In this document: piece by piece, positions 1 to 9,942 of the stretch
Layout: every line of letters starts with the position of its first letter
Numbering within the stretch: position 1 is the first letter of the stretch
From: Flavobacteriales bacterium UBA4011
GTDB lineage: Bacteria > Bacteroidota > Bacteroidia > Flavobacteriales_D > Crocinitomicaceae
NCBI GenBank assembly: GCA_002384725.1
Contig: DGBF01000060.1
Span: 1,108 to 12,517 of the forward strand
Reading direction: 5' to 3'
DNA length: 11,410 nt
Position numbers and translations under genes: made by a program
Notes under the pieces: model-generated
Told to the model about the DNA's origin: nothing
What the model saw: the letters and a program-made list of their open reading frames with translations, nothing else
Database searches by the model: none

Positions 1-3000
1 ACCTTCTTTATCGGCAATTTCACTTGAGTGAATTTGTATCCAGAACCGATTACGTATTCTTTACCGCTCACCTCTGTCAATTGATTATTGTTCAAAGAAA
101 GTGTCAAACTTCTATCGCGTTTAATTTCAAATTTGGTCAATAAGCCTTGATCTTTCCCTTTGCTTTTGATAATCCAGGTGGCATCAATACCAAACAATGG
201 ATTGAATCGCTCCGACATCGTAACATTCTGGATTTGATTCTGAGCAATGAAATTGTCGTTCAAATCTCGAGCAGTAGGATTGTTATTCGCATCAAACTTG
301 GCGTTCAAGTTGGTTTGAATACCAGAAATACTTGTCGTTGAAGAGTATCCATTTCGAATAACGAAATTTCGAACAAACTTCTTCATGAAAGGAAACTTGG
401 TCAAACCGTTGTAATTTATAGTCCAATTTGGGAGTGGAATATTTTTCAAAGGATTTACACTCTGCTCATTCACATCCTTGTTGGCGTAAGTAGCTAAAAA
501 CGCACCCATTACAACTTCTTGTTGCGAATTTCCATATCCATCATAGTATCCGTTTGCCAGCAAAGTTGAGTTTGAATTCTTTGACCCCAGGATCTCCGAA
601 ACGGCTTTCATATTATCCCTCATCTGATTAAATACTGACGACGCATATGTACTTTTGTCAAATCTCGTGAAAGCCGTACCAATAGTCATATTTGTATAGG
701 TAAGAGTAGACATATCCACACGACTTTGAGATTCATGACGCGATAAACTATCATTCCAACGGTAAAAATCACTTGAACTTGTATTGTACGTTCTATTCAA
801 TGATAATTCTATGGTGAAGTCTTTGAACGGTTCCAAACTTGCTCGAGCAGAGAAATTTGTATTGTGCGTAACGATGTGCTGTTGATTCAGATTTTCATTT
901 CTGACCAACCAATTACTATTTGCGCTGGAGGTGGCAATGTCGTAACCCGTTTCTCGACCGAACAAATTATACCCTTGCTGTCCAAACACGAATCCGGCTA
1001 AGGTGCCATTGGCGTTGCTGCCCATTCCTAAAACACTCGATTCTTGGTTATAGCCTGGCAACAATGTTCCATCATTCTGCACATACGAGGCAGAAGCATT
1101 TCGCAAGGCCATTACCATACGCAAACCAAAACCAAGAACTGAATTTACTTTTTTGTTTTTGTTTTTAATTTGGCGTGCTTTTCTTTCTGCTCTTCGCACT
1201 TCCCGTTTGTATTTTCTATACTCCCGCTTCGTCATTCCTGCCGTATCCATTTCTGGAATTGCAATAACAGGTTCTTTCGGTGTGGCACTGGCTCTTTTAC
1301 CGCCTGTAGCACGCGAACGACCAGTTGATGTCCCGTTTACCCTTTTTAAGAAGGCACTTTTGTTGTACAAGCTAGTCATGTTGATCTGACCTGTTGCATT
1401 GAAGTTTCGGTTATTTTGAATAATGTTTCCATATTCAGATTGACCTAATGGACCTCTTTGCCAGTTGTACGATCCGCCATATTTAGCATTTCCAGAGATG
1501 TAATCCAATCCTGGTATTTTATCAAAAGGGAAATTATACGACAATTCATAATTGTGTGCGTAGTTGGTCGACGTTCCGAAGGTTTGCATTTGCGTCCAAA
1601 CAGATTGTTTGAACTCATCGAAACCTTCTCCATCTTTTCTATCTACTCGGCCATTTGCTTCATCAAATAGAGCTTGGTTATTTGCATCGAATCTCAATTT
1701 CAAGTTCTTCGTGATGTCGTAACCCACATTATACGTCCTGTTCCACAAGAATTGTTTCACATAAACAGGCGTAAATTCGAATTCGGAGCCAAGGTTGTTT
1801 TTAACTTGTCTCTCGTTATAATTTCGGGTTACATTATTCGTAAAGGCTAAGTTCTTTGGGGTTAAATAGAAATTAGTTTCTCTAATAATTTTCCACCAAT
1901 TCGACTTTTGCATGAACTTCACCTTTTTGAAAGGTTCGATTGGTTTTGCTTTGAAAGAATACGCATAATTCAAAGCCCCCGTCCATATTTTCGTTCTGTC
2001 ATATTTGATATTGAAATCGCGTTTCAGAATCTCAGAATACGAATAGCTCGCTGACCAATTCGAAATACTGAAAGGGTTCGCTTTTCCTCCAGGCTTTAAT
2101 TCTTTCCGAACATTCGTGAAATTATACGATTTTCTTTCTGTAAAATCTTGTCCATTCTGAGCTTTGTCTTTTCTTTCGTCAGTCCCGTAATCACTTAGCT
2201 TAATGTCTGGATTATAAGGGTCGTACTCTGGATTAATAATTCCCAATGAATAACCATAGAAGAACGGTAAAGACACTCTTGATTTTTTACCGAAGAATTG
2301 TCCCAATTGAATGTTTGTGTTTAAATCGAAACCAATTTTCTGATTTCTTTGACGCTCTTGCACTCTGCTTTCAACACTTCCCCAATTGATTCCACTATAG
2401 TTCCCAGACATGGCCACATTGGCAAAATCGGCCAATTGAACTTGCATTTGTGCTGTTGCTGCAGAACCTCCTTCACTTACGAAGTCTGTCAAGCGCATTT
2501 CGTTTACCCAAATAATTGCACATTTTGATTGTCCATCATCTGGTGTCCAAGCTTGATTCGTTTTTTGATCTGGATTCCGAATCCCAATCATCATCGTGCG
2601 AATACCTTGAAGATTCGGGCTTCCTTTTACTTTTAATCTTCGTTCTGGATTTTCAGGATCCACGACCTCATATTCTACCGTATTCGAAATACTTACATTT
2701 CCATCTGTAATGGCTTTATTCCTGGATTTTTTTACGTCGAGTAAATTATCAAAAATAATTTCAATGTTGTTTTCTTCCGGCCATACTTTGGTGTCAACCG
2801 TTTCACCCCAATCGGTTAATTTCAGCGGCATTTCGTACTCATAATAATTATCTACGAAATCGGTTCCTAAACGAACGAAAACGGTCAGGTCCTTATCTTT
2901 AAGCGGAATTGTTTTATTCACTTCTTCCGCGTGAACAAATAATTTCATTTTCTTGTAGGTACGCACATCAAATTGAACATTACGATATGCCGCTCTAGCA

Positions 3001-6000
3001 TCGCCATCTTTTAAGTTGCAAACATCCAATAATAAGGACTGCTCATTCAATTGACGTTGATTGGTTTGAGAAGGATCAACCTCACGAATAATTCCCGGTG
3101 GAATAACATAATTAACGGGCTCTCTATCTGAATTTTCTTCAATATTCACAGCACCAACATTGAAGGTCGTTAAGTTGGCATCCGTTTGTTGGGTTTCACC
3201 TGGCTTGGTCAAATCCAATAAGTATCTTCTCCACTCACCACGCACCAATTCTAAACGGGCGAAACGAAGCACTACCTCTTCATCAAAATCTTTCAAGAAC
3301 ATTCGCATAAATCGAATAGATCTAAAATCTTGAATTCCGTTGACCCGTTTTTGGTATTCTGTTATCGGAATTCTAAACTGAATCCATCTTTCTTGTTTGT
3401 TCTCCGTACCAACAGATATAGTTTGAATATTGGTGATGAAGTTCTGACCTTCTACAAGATCGTTCTTCGTTAAATCCACTTTGTATTGGAAATAACTTTC
3501 CGTTTCACTTAAACTGTTGTCTTGGTTAATGTCTTCATTGTCTGGATTCTGGCTTCCAATAGTTGGGTAACCTTCATTATTCAATAAGGCCGATTGCTCA
3601 GGAGTTGGCGAATTGCCTTCCATGTTATTGAATTTCTTGTACCGTTGAAGAATGTTTAATTCTAAAGCGTCATAATCTTCATCACGATAATAGTTGTAAT
3701 TGTCATTGGATGGATCGGCAAGAATGGCAGATTTAGCCTCTGCATTCAAAAATGGGTTTGTTTGCACCCAAGTCACATAATCCGCGTAAGCTGCTGCTTC
3801 TTCTTCGTTTTTCCATCCATCGATACCAACATCTTGATTGGCTCTAGATTCTGGGTTGTTATCGAAGGCATTCACAACAATTTGTTGGGTAGAAACTTTC
3901 GACCAAACAGTTGTATCCAAATCATCTGTAACTGAAGCTCCAGTCGGTGGTAATCCATTTTCAAAGCTCTTACGCGAATCATTCAAAGCATCTTCTGAAA
4001 TGTTTCCTAAATTGAAATATAAAGTTCCTCCCGAATGTGATGTGGTTGGGTCGACGTTTTCTGCATCTTCATTAAAAGGATCCAACATCCAAAACTGAAT
4101 AAATTCAACATTGGCTTGCTCAAAATCATTGGTCGTTAATGCTCGCGAAATCCCCGCCCAACGATTTGAAGGATTATTAAATGCACCATCTGGATTTACA
4201 GTTGCCGTTGTATCATAATTGTACATCGCCCGTTCCTTCGGGTAATACGCTAAATCTAAAATAGATGCATTGGTAATTTGACCCAAGCCCAATTGTAAAT
4301 TCGGCCAAATTTCTGTTTGTTGCACCAAACGCATTCGACTATCCGATAATGATTCGGGATTATCTTTTAAGTGCTGCGGCGTTAAACTATTGGCTTGATA
4401 AAATAATGGATCGATGTAATACCAAGCCAATTTTGAGCGGTTAAATCCTGAACGTAAATCTTTGAAATCTGCCTCAGGAAATAAGTCGGTTTGACCTTGT
4501 GGGACACTTGCATATCGCCAAGCTGTTGGGGAACGCAAATCAATTGTTGACTGTGAGCCTTCAAAATCGTCAATGTAACTCGTTCCTTCTTTGTTGATTG
4601 CTTTTGGTTGCCCTGGAATCAAATGGGCGAATTCTCCTGTGAAGGATAAGGTAGATTTTTCTCGAGTAGAAATAACGGGTAAGAAATCGACTAATTTGGT
4701 CAAGAAAGGTAATTCAGTTTTAAATTGAATATCAGCACCGATGATATTGTTCTTAAACGGTTCACTTCCGAAATCTACTTTTTGCGTGATGGGTCTTTCC
4801 AACATGCGCATCCAAGTAGCTCCGATATTCAAATTCTTGCTAAATCGATAGTTGTACCTCGAGCCAACCAAGGACCTCGCTTGAAAACCAAAGACCGAAT
4901 TACTTTCAATGGAAATTTTAATTGGTGTACCTGATTCAAGGATTCCAGAGTTCAAAATCTTCACTCGACCTAAATTATAATCGACCGTATAATCCACCCC
5001 TTCTACCAATTGTATTCCGCCAGCAGTTACGCTCACCGCCCCTTCCGGAACATTTAAGGCATTCAATGGAATATCTGAACTAATCGAAGATTGGAATTCC
5101 CCTTCTAACGAAAATCTATTTTTACTTGGTATTTGTTGAGCGGCCGTTTTGGTTGAATCATATAATTCGTTAAATGCAATGCGATCAATAAATACATCGG
5201 GCATATTTTCAGCTTGCAATTTCCCTTTTAAAGTTTTACCAAAAGGTTCAATTGTTGTGAAGTAAACCCGTCCATTTCTGGTGTTGATTGTTCCGCCATT
5301 TTCCGCCCTATTCCCATTATAGGTAATTGGAATAAAATCAAAAACACCATCGCTGAAGGGTTGCTGATTCAGATTGATGCGGTCCATTTCTAGTGTGGTA
5401 ACCAAAGGTTGTTTTTCCAAATCACCGAAAGGGAAAAAGGGAACATTCAAGGAGGTTTCTGGGTTATTGTACAACAAATTCAAACGGAAACCATTTTGGT
5501 CTACTTGATACGCGCCAATGGCATAAACGTTTTTCATCATCAAGTCCCATACTTTGTTTTTGGGACTCGTAATTGTTGGTTTCAATAACTTAACAAGTAA
5601 TGCAGCTTGGCCTACGATACCATCCGTAGACAACTCTCCGACTTGATATGTGTTGCCTCGGTAGGTGTACTCATAGGCAACGCCTAAAACTTCATCGTTG
5701 TTCAAAGGAATGTTCAATGAAATGTATCCCAATTGAGCATTGTAGGTAAATTCTTGTTGGGTCAATTTTCGAGCATTTTCCACCTTTTCATAATGAACAG
5801 CTTGATTAAACGGTCCCGGTGAAGCGACAGCGTTACTCAAAACAGTAACGGCATTATTAAATCCCCGAATCAACGGTTGAGCAGAGGCCCAAGCATAAAG
5901 TCCGTTTGCCCCATTTTGAGGTAAATCCGTTCCTGCTAATGCCCCTGGATTTCCTTCTAAATTTTCTTGTTTTGCCTCCCCCATATCGGAAAAGGCCAGT

Positions 6001-7028
6001 ATGTTTCTTGTGTTTTCAGTGTTGTTCGTCCGGTTGGTTAACCAAACTTCTATTCTCGTAATATTGATGGTCGAAGAAACTATAGGTGCTGTTGACATCG
6101 CCTCATCGTAATGGTCACGGTGATACATGTTTAGGAAATAGTGACGATTCACCTCATAATTATCCGCAGACAATTGGAAGGGTTGAATTTGCGCCTTTCC
6201 TTCAATGTTGATTTCTTGTCTTTTCCCTTTGGATGAAGCAGCGATTAAATCGACTGTTGCTCTACCAAACTTCAATTGTGTATGTGCTCCAAATAAAGTT
6301 TGAGACCCTTGAATTAAGGTCGTCGGAAGCGGCAAAGACACATTCCCGAGTGAAATTTTCTGAACGATTTGGTCCTCGTTTCCTGTATATTCTAGTTTGG
6401 AAACATTATCGAAATCAAAGGCTGCAGCTGTGTTGTAACTCGTTCCAATTTTAAACTTCGTTCCGATTTGTCCAACCAAATTTAATTGTATCTGCTGCTG
6501 GAAATCAAATCGAGTAATTCTTCTTTGCTTAACAGGAAGAATGGGATTATCGTATCGCGAAGAGTTCACTCCGAATGACAATTCAACCGATCCTTGGGGA
6601 CGAATTGTGATTTGGTCTGACCCGAAGAAATTCTCAAATGCTTTGCTGTTGATTTTTATTGGATACTCCAGAGGTTGTCCCTCTTTGGTCTGTTCATCGA
6701 TTTTCTCCTTCCAGTTTTCCGACATGGCCTTGCGCCTCTCATATTCCAGGTATTCTTCCAAAGTCATCATGGAAGGATTTCGATAATCTAAATTATTTCC
6801 AATCTTTTCACGGAAAACATATTGCCCAGTAATCGGGTCGTACACAATCGTCTTTTCTATAGAGCTTGGATCACCCAAATCAAAACTTTGTGGTTGATTG
6901 GTTGTTGGATCTAAAGGATTGGTGATGGGATATATCAAGTTTGTGTCTTGCGAGAACACAAAACCGCTTAAAAGAAAAGCGACTAATGAGAGAGCGTTTT
7001 TAGAACTCAATAAAAATTTGATACCCAT
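1..7028 (-). CDS. sprA: SprA, T9SS outer-membrane translocon (3' end beyond window)
   Basis: SprA (Sov in Porphyromonas) is the giant outer-membrane beta-barrel through which T9SS cargo leaves the cell; in gliding flavobacteria it is also needed for motility. I translated the whole minus-strand frame by hand: 2342 codons from the ATG at 7028 with no stop, running off the left edge. Known SprA proteins are about 2400 residues, so only a short C-terminal piece is missing. Residues 1-26 form a signal peptide (Lys4, Lys10, hydrophobic core, probable cut VFS|Q). Landmarks typical of the family are YIDDFEG (818-824), EDIN (1165-1168), WIQFRIPI (1215-1222) followed by FRSIRFMRMF and an ELVRGEWRRY segment ending near 1269, and WVNEMRLTDF (1507-1516), after which alternating aromatic/polar barrel strands continue to the edge (last seen EYVIGSGYKFTQVKLPIKK). 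The two SprA N-terminal-type modules probably cover about 60-480 and 1080-1560 (boundaries inferred). The start lies 14 nt after the ruvA stop, without a Shine-Dalgarno sequence, so translation probably depends on the maeB-ruvA transcript. A very basic segment lies at residues 1933-1960. Confidence 0.96.
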   Translation of the reverse strand, partial: MGIKFLLSSKNALSLVAFLLSGFVFSQDTNLIYPITNPLDPTTNQPQSFDLGDPSSIEKTIVYDPITGQYVFREKIGNNLDYRNPSMMTLEEYLEYERRKAMSENWKEKIDEQTKEGQPLEYPIKINSKAFENFFGSDQITIRPQGSVELSFGVNSSRYDNPILPVKQRRITRFDFQQQIQLNLVGQIGTKFKIGTSYNTAAAFDFDNVSKLEYTGNEDQIVQKISLGNVSLPLPTTLIQGSQTLFGAHTQLKFGRATVDLIAASSKGKRQEINIEGKAQIQPFQLSADNYEVNRHYFLNMYHRDHYDEAMSTAPIVSSTINITRIEVWLTNRTNNTENTRNILAFSDMGEAKQENLEGNPGALAGTDLPQNGANGLYAWASAQPLIRGFNNAVTVLSNAVASPGPFNQAVHYEKVENARKLTQQEFTYNAQLGYISLNIPLNNDEVLGVAYEYTYRGNTYQVGELSTDGIVGQAALLVKLLKPTITSPKNKVWDLMMKNVYAIGAYQVDQNGFRLNLLYNNPETSLNVPFFPFGDLEKQPLVTTLEMDRINLNQQPFSDGVFDFIPITYNGNRAENGGTINTRNGRVYFTTIEPFGKTLKGKLQAENMPDVFIDRIAFNELYDSTKTAAQQIPSKNRFSLEGEFQSSISSDIPLNALNVPEGAVSVTAGGIQLVEGVDYTVDYNLGRVKILNSGILESGTPIKISIESNSVFGFQARSLVGSRYNYRFSKNLNIGATWMRMLERPITQKVDFGSEPFKNNIIGADIQFKTELPFLTKLVDFLPVISTREKSTLSFTGEFAHLIPGQPKAINKEGTSYIDDFEGSQSTIDLRSPTAWRYASVPQGQTDLFPEADFKDLRSGFNRSKLAWYYIDPLFYQANSLTPQHLKDNPESLSDSRMRLVQQTEIWPNLQLGLGQITNASILDLAYYPKERAMYNYDTTATVNPDGAFNNPSNRWAGISRALTTNDFEQANVEFIQFWMLDPFNEDAENVDPTTSHSGGTLYFNLGNISEDALNDSRKSFENGLPPTGASVTDDLDTTVWSKVSTQQIVVNAFDNNPESRANQDVGIDGWKNEEEAAAYADYVTWVQTNPFLNAEAKSAILADPSNDNYNYYRDEDYDALELNILQRYKKFNNMEGNSPTPEQSALLNNEGYPTIGSQNPDNEDINQDNSLSETESYFQYKVDLTKNDLVEGQNFITNIQTISVGTENKQERWIQFRIPITEYQKRVNGIQDFRSIRFMRMFLKDFDEEVVLRFARLELVRGEWRRYLLDLTKPGETQQTDANLTTFNVGAVNIEENSDREPVNYVIPPGIIREVDPSQTNQRQLNEQSLLLDVCNLKDGDARAAYRNVQFDVRTYKKMKLFVHAEEVNKTIPLKDKDLTVFVRLGTDFVDNYYEYEMPLKLTDWGETVDTKVWPEENNIEIIFDNLLDVKKSRNKAITDGNVSISNTVEYEVVDPENPERRLKVKGSPNLQGIRTMMIGIRNPDQKTNQAWTPDDGQSKCAIIWVNEMRLTDFVSEGGSAATAQMQVQLADFANVAMSGNYSGINWGSVESRVQERQRNQKIGFDLNTNIQLGQFFGKKSRVSLPFFYGYSLGIINPEYDPYNPDIKLSDYGTDERKDKAQNGQDFTERKSYNFTNVRKELKPGGKANPFSISNWSASYSYSEILKRDFNIKYDRTKIWTGALNYAYSFKAKPIEPFKKVKFMQKSNWWKIIRETNFYLTPKNLAFTNNVTRNYNERQVKNNLGSEFEFTPVYVKQFLWNRTYNVGYDITKNLKLRFDANNQALFDEANGRVDRKDGEGFDEFKQSVWTQMQTFGTSTNYAHNYELSYNFPFDKIPGLDYISGNAKYGGSYNWQRGPLGQSEYGNIIQNNRNFNATGQINMTSLYNKSAFLKRVNGTSTGRSRATGGKRASATPKEPVIAIPEMDTAGMTKREYRKYKREVRRAERKARQIKNKNKKVNSVLGFGLRMVMALRNASASYVQNDGTLLPGYNQESSVLGMGSNANGTLAGFVFGQQGYNLFGRETGYDIATSSANSNWLVRNENLNQQHIVTHNTNFSARASLEPFKDFTIELSLNRTYNTSSSDFYRWNDSLSRHESQSRVDMSTLTYTNMTIGTAFTRFDKSTYASSVFNQMRDNMKAVSEILGSKNSNSTLLANGYYDGYGNSQQEVVMGAFLATYANKDVNEQSVNPLKNIPLPNWTINYNGLTKFPFMKKFVRNFVIRNGYSSTTSISGIQTNLNAKFDANNNPTARDLNDNFIAQNQIQNVTMSERFNPLFGIDATWIIKSKGKDQGLLTKFEIKRDRSLTLSLNNNQLTEVSGKEYVIGSGYKFTQVKLPIKK
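6951..7028 (-). other. Signal peptide of SprA
   Basis: The first 26 residues of SprA show a short n-region with two lysines (Lys4, Lys10), a hydrophobic core of about a dozen residues ending in FLLSGFVF, and a likely signal peptidase I site before Gln27. This supports both the choice of the ATG at 7028 and Sec-dependent export to the periplasm before outer-membrane insertion. A mature N-terminal Gln after the cut is common in Bacteroidota. The exact cut site is inferred by eye. Confidence 0.8.
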
Positions 7029-7042
7029 TTGTAATTTAGACT

Positions 7043-7618
7043 TTATAGTATTTTCAGGGCTCCTTTGATTAATTGCTCTACGGAAGCGTCGGATTCGTTA
7101 ACTTTATCCAAAGCTTTATCCGCTGATTTTTTGTCAAAACCGAGAGAAACCAACGCACTTAACGCCTCAAAACGAGCAGTATTGTCTGATCCAGAATTAT
7201 TTTCAGTCGAAAATGCCATTTTTAACATTTTGTCCTTCAAATCAATTATTACTCGCTGTGCTGTTTTAGCTCCTATGCCCTTGATGCTCTGAATAGTACG
7301 CACATCTTCACCTTGTATAGCTTGAGCTATTTCACCTGTTTGTAGAGAAGACAACATTATCATGGCCGTATTCGGGCCAATACCTGAAACGCTTATCAAA
7401 TGATTGAACATTTCTCTTTCATCCGTAGTCATGAAACCGTATAACAACTGCGCATCTTCGCGAACAATCATCTTGGTGAAGATTCGGATATTCTCATCAC
7501 TTGAAATCAATGAATACGAATTCAAACTAATTTTCACCTCATAACCAACACCACCACAATCAATAATTAATGCGGTTGGTGATTTCTCAATCAAACGTCC
7601 ATTCAGTTGTGCTATCAT
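7043..7618 (-). CDS. ruvA: Holliday junction branch migration protein RuvA
   Basis: RuvA binds four-way DNA junctions as a tetramer and loads the RuvB motor, which drives branch migration before RuvC cleaves. The protein has 191 residues, close to the usual 190-205. Domain I (about 1-62) is the OB-fold, beginning MIAQLNGRL with the conserved GGVGYEV (22-28) and the REDAQLLYGF stretch (53-62). Domain II (about 70-130) holds two helix-hairpin-helix motifs, VSGIGP (77-82) and IKGIGAKTA (112-120), which contact the DNA backbone. A polar linker rich in Asn and Ser (about 136-146) leads to domain III (about 147-191), the small RuvB-binding helical bundle. It lies 3 nt after the maeB stop and 14 nt before sprA, so it is almost certainly co-transcribed with both. 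No ruvB or ruvC is in the window. The start codon is fixed by the family N-terminus. Confidence 0.97.
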   Translation of the reverse strand: MIAQLNGRLIEKSPTALIIDCGGVGYEVKISLNSYSLISSDENIRIFTKMIVREDAQLLYGFMTTDEREMFNHLISVSGIGPNTAMIMLSSLQTGEIAQAIQGEDVRTIQSIKGIGAKTAQRVIIDLKDKMLKMAFSTENNSGSDNTARFEALSALVSLGFDKKSADKALDKVNESDASVEQLIKGALKIL

Positions 7619-7621
7619 ACT

Positions 7622-9886
7622 TTATTTGTTTTGGGCATCGACTACTGCGACTTTTACCATGTTGATTATTTCTCGCACAGAAGCTCCAAGCTGGAGAACG
7701 TGCGCTGATTTATTCAAACCGACTAATACGGGTCCAATTGCATCACCTTCCGTTATTTCTTGCAACAATTTATAGGATATATTTCCTGCCGCAAGATTGG
7801 GGAAAATCAAGGTGTTTACTTCTTTGTTGGTCAATAAAGAGAAAGGAAATTTTTCTTGGAGCAGATCATTATTTAAGGCAAAATTGGCTTGTATCTCTCC
7901 ATCAACCACTAAACTTGGGTGTTTTTCATGAAGAATATTTGTCGCTTTCGACATTTTCTTCGAATCCTTACCAGGCGATGAACCAAAATTTGAATAACTA
8001 AGCAGTGCAATCCTCGGCGTGACTTTGAACTTACGCACCATTTTAGCTACGTTGTTTGTCAACTCCGCAATTTGCTCAGCCGTTGGGTCAACATTGATGG
8101 TTGTATCCGCCAAAAACAAAGGTCCTTTTTTCGTAATCAAGATGTACATTCCAGCGATGGTAGTCACATCCTTTTGAAGACCAATAGTTTGAATAAATGG
8201 TTTTACAACTTCTCTGTAGTTTCTTGTCAATCCAGATATTACAGCATCCGCATCACCTTGTTCTACCATCATAGCGCCAAAGTGATTTCGTTCGCGCATT
8301 AATTGGATAGCCTCGTATTCCGTGACGCCCTTCCTCTTGCGTGCGTTGAAAAAGGCTTTTCCGAATTGATTTCTTTTCTCCTCTTCCTCTTCCGATTTAG
8401 GATCTACGATTTCTACCTCACCAAATTCAAGAGAATACTCTTGAATTAACTTCTCTATTAACGACCGCTTCCCAAGGAGTACTGGTATACAAATTCCTTC
8501 TTCTTGCGCGGTTTGAGCCGCTTTCAGTGTTTTAATATTGTCTGCTTCTGCAAAAACAACTCGCTTTGGATTGCTTTGTGCTTTTTCGGAGATATTTCGA
8601 AGTATTTTATTGTCGAGACCTAACCTTTTCTTTAGATTACTCTCGTATTCATCCCAATCTTTAATAGGTTGTTTGGCCACTCCGGAATCCATCGCGGCTT
8701 TGGCAACAGCGGGAGCAACATAATAAATCAACCTTGGGTCCAGCGGCTTTGGAATAATTTGATCTTTTCCGAAAAGAATATTCTTCTCGCCGTAGGCTTC
8801 AATTACCTCTTCTGGGATAGTCTCTTTTGCCAATGCTGCTAGTGCTTTTACAGCTGCCAACTTCATTGCTTCATTGATAGTGGTGGCTCTAACATCCAAT
8901 GCTCCGCGAAAAATATATGGAAAACCCAAAACATTGTTTACTTGGTTAGGATGGTCGGATCGTCCCGTCGCCATGATGATATCTTTTCTAGTCGACATAG
9001 CATCTTTGTACGAAATCTCTGGTTCTGGATTCGCTAAAGCAAAAACAATAGGATCTTTCGCCATGGCTTTCACCATTTCTTTGGATACGATACCCCCTTT
9101 AGAAAGACCTACAAATACATCGGCTTTTTTGAAAGAATCTTTAAACTCAATATCTTTTTTGTGCTTCGAATAGGGCAACTTACTTGCGTCTAAGCCTGCG
9201 CGTCCTTCCCATATCAAACCTTTGGAATCATACATGAAGATATTTGTCACTTTTGCCCCCAAAGCAATATATAATTTTGCACAAGACATGGCTGCTGCAC
9301 CAGCTCCAGAGATAACAATTCTCACCTTGTCCATCTTCTTCTTCGCCAATTCCAAAGCGTTTATCAAAGCTGCAGCAGAAATTATGGCCGTACCGTGTTG
9401 GTCATCGTGCATAATCGGAATGTCCAATTCGGCCTTTAGTCGTTCTTCTATTTCGAAAGCCTCGGGTGCCTTAATATCTTCTAGATTGATTCCTCCAAAA
9501 GTTGGCGCGATAGCCTTGACCGTTTGAATGAATAACTCAGGATCGGTTGCATCCACTTCAATATCGAAAACATCAATATCTGCGAATATTTTGAAAAGAA
9601 GTCCTTTTCCTTCCATAACGGGTTTCGATGCTTCAGGTCCAATGTTTCCTAGACCAAGTACAGCGGTTCCGTTTGATATTACCGCAACTAAATTTCCTTT
9701 TGAGGTGTATTTATATACATCGTCTTTGTTTTCAGCAATCTTTAAACATGGTTCGGCAACGCCCGGTGAATAGGCCAAAGATAAATCTCGTTGCGACGAA
9801 TAAGGTTTTGTTGGAACAACCTCAATTTTACCCGGTTTCCCCGAAGAGTGATAATCTAATGCATCTTGTTTTTTTATTTTCGCCAT
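7622..9886 (-). CDS. maeB: NADP-dependent malic enzyme, MaeB type (malic enzyme plus phosphotransacetylase-like domain)
   Basis: This cytoplasmic enzyme oxidatively decarboxylates malate to pyruvate and CO2 while reducing NAD(P), linking the TCA cycle to pyruvate and NADPH supply. At 754 residues it matches MaeB (about 760). The N-terminal malic domain (about 15-160) carries YSPGVAEPC with the catalytic Tyr39, MEGKG with Lys94, and metal ligands Glu136, Asp137 and Asp161/162 ([10 protein letters not shown]). The nucleotide-binding domain (about 165-410) has the Rossmann loop SGAGAAA (193-199) and ALANPEPE (283-290). Residues about 429-754 form a phosphotransacetylase-like domain (SGLTR 551-555, SYSNFGSS 630-637, DGEIQANFA 662-670). 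At its C-terminus the catalytic PVNDLSRG motif of true Pta enzymes is replaced by [10 protein letters not shown] (727-736), so this domain is probably non-catalytic; in E. coli MaeB it mediates control by acetyl-CoA. NADP preference is taken from the family, not proven by sequence. First gene of the maeB-ruvA-sprA cluster. Confidence 0.96.
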   Translation of the reverse strand: MAKIKKQDALDYHSSGKPGKIEVVPTKPYSSQRDLSLAYSPGVAEPCLKIAENKDDVYKYTSKGNLVAVISNGTAVLGLGNIGPEASKPVMEGKGLLFKIFADIDVFDIEVDATDPELFIQTVKAIAPTFGGINLEDIKAPEAFEIEERLKAELDIPIMHDDQHGTAIISAAALINALELAKKKMDKVRIVISGAGAAAMSCAKLYIALGAKVTNIFMYDSKGLIWEGRAGLDASKLPYSKHKKDIEFKDSFKKADVFVGLSKGGIVSKEMVKAMAKDPIVFALANPEPEISYKDAMSTRKDIIMATGRSDHPNQVNNVLGFPYIFRGALDVRATTINEAMKLAAVKALAALAKETIPEEVIEAYGEKNILFGKDQIIPKPLDPRLIYYVAPAVAKAAMDSGVAKQPIKDWDEYESNLKKRLGLDNKILRNISEKAQSNPKRVVFAEADNIKTLKAAQTAQEEGICIPVLLGKRSLIEKLIQEYSLEFGEVEIVDPKSEEEEEKRNQFGKAFFNARKRKGVTEYEAIQLMRERNHFGAMMVEQGDADAVISGLTRNYREVVKPFIQTIGLQKDVTTIAGMYILITKKGPLFLADTTINVDPTAEQIAELTNNVAKMVRKFKVTPRIALLSYSNFGSSPGKDSKKMSKATNILHEKHPSLVVDGEIQANFALNNDLLQEKFPFSLLTNKEVNTLIFPNLAAGNISYKLLQEITEGDAIGPVLVGLNKSAHVLQLGASVREIINMVKVAVVDAQNK

Positions 9887-9905
9887 GTCCGATTTTTGGA
9901 AGGGT

Positions 9906-9942
9906 TAAAGGTAAGAAATTATTGAGAAACATTGGGGCAAAA
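9906..9942 (-). promoter_or_regulatory. Candidate Bacteroidota-type promoter for maeB-ruvA-sprA
   Basis: Reading the minus strand, TACCTTTA (9913-9906) resembles the -7 element TAnnTTTG of the Bacteroidota major sigma factor, matching except for the last base. A TTTTG (9942-9938) lies upstream as a possible -33 element. The spacing (about 24 nt) is at or slightly beyond the long end of the usual range, so the -33 part is weak. A start about 6-8 nt downstream would give a leader of only about a dozen bases before the maeB ATG at 9886. No other candidate was seen between the terminator and maeB, and the three following genes are too tightly packed to hold a good promoter. Confidence 0.4.

Noticed and set aside
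147..6786. Many short plus-strand open frames (60-86 codons) and two minus-strand ones (1445-1633, 4382-4573) across the left 7 kb
   Set aside because: They all lie inside the continuous 2342-codon sprA frame in other frames or on the other strand, encode low-complexity or nonsense peptides, and show no family motifs.
1..7028. Possible frameshift in sprA between its start and the C-terminal segment at the left edge
   Set aside because: A first count suggested different frames, but after correcting the ATG to 7026-7028 the start and the EYVIGSGYKF segment are in the same frame, and codon-by-codon reading found no stop.
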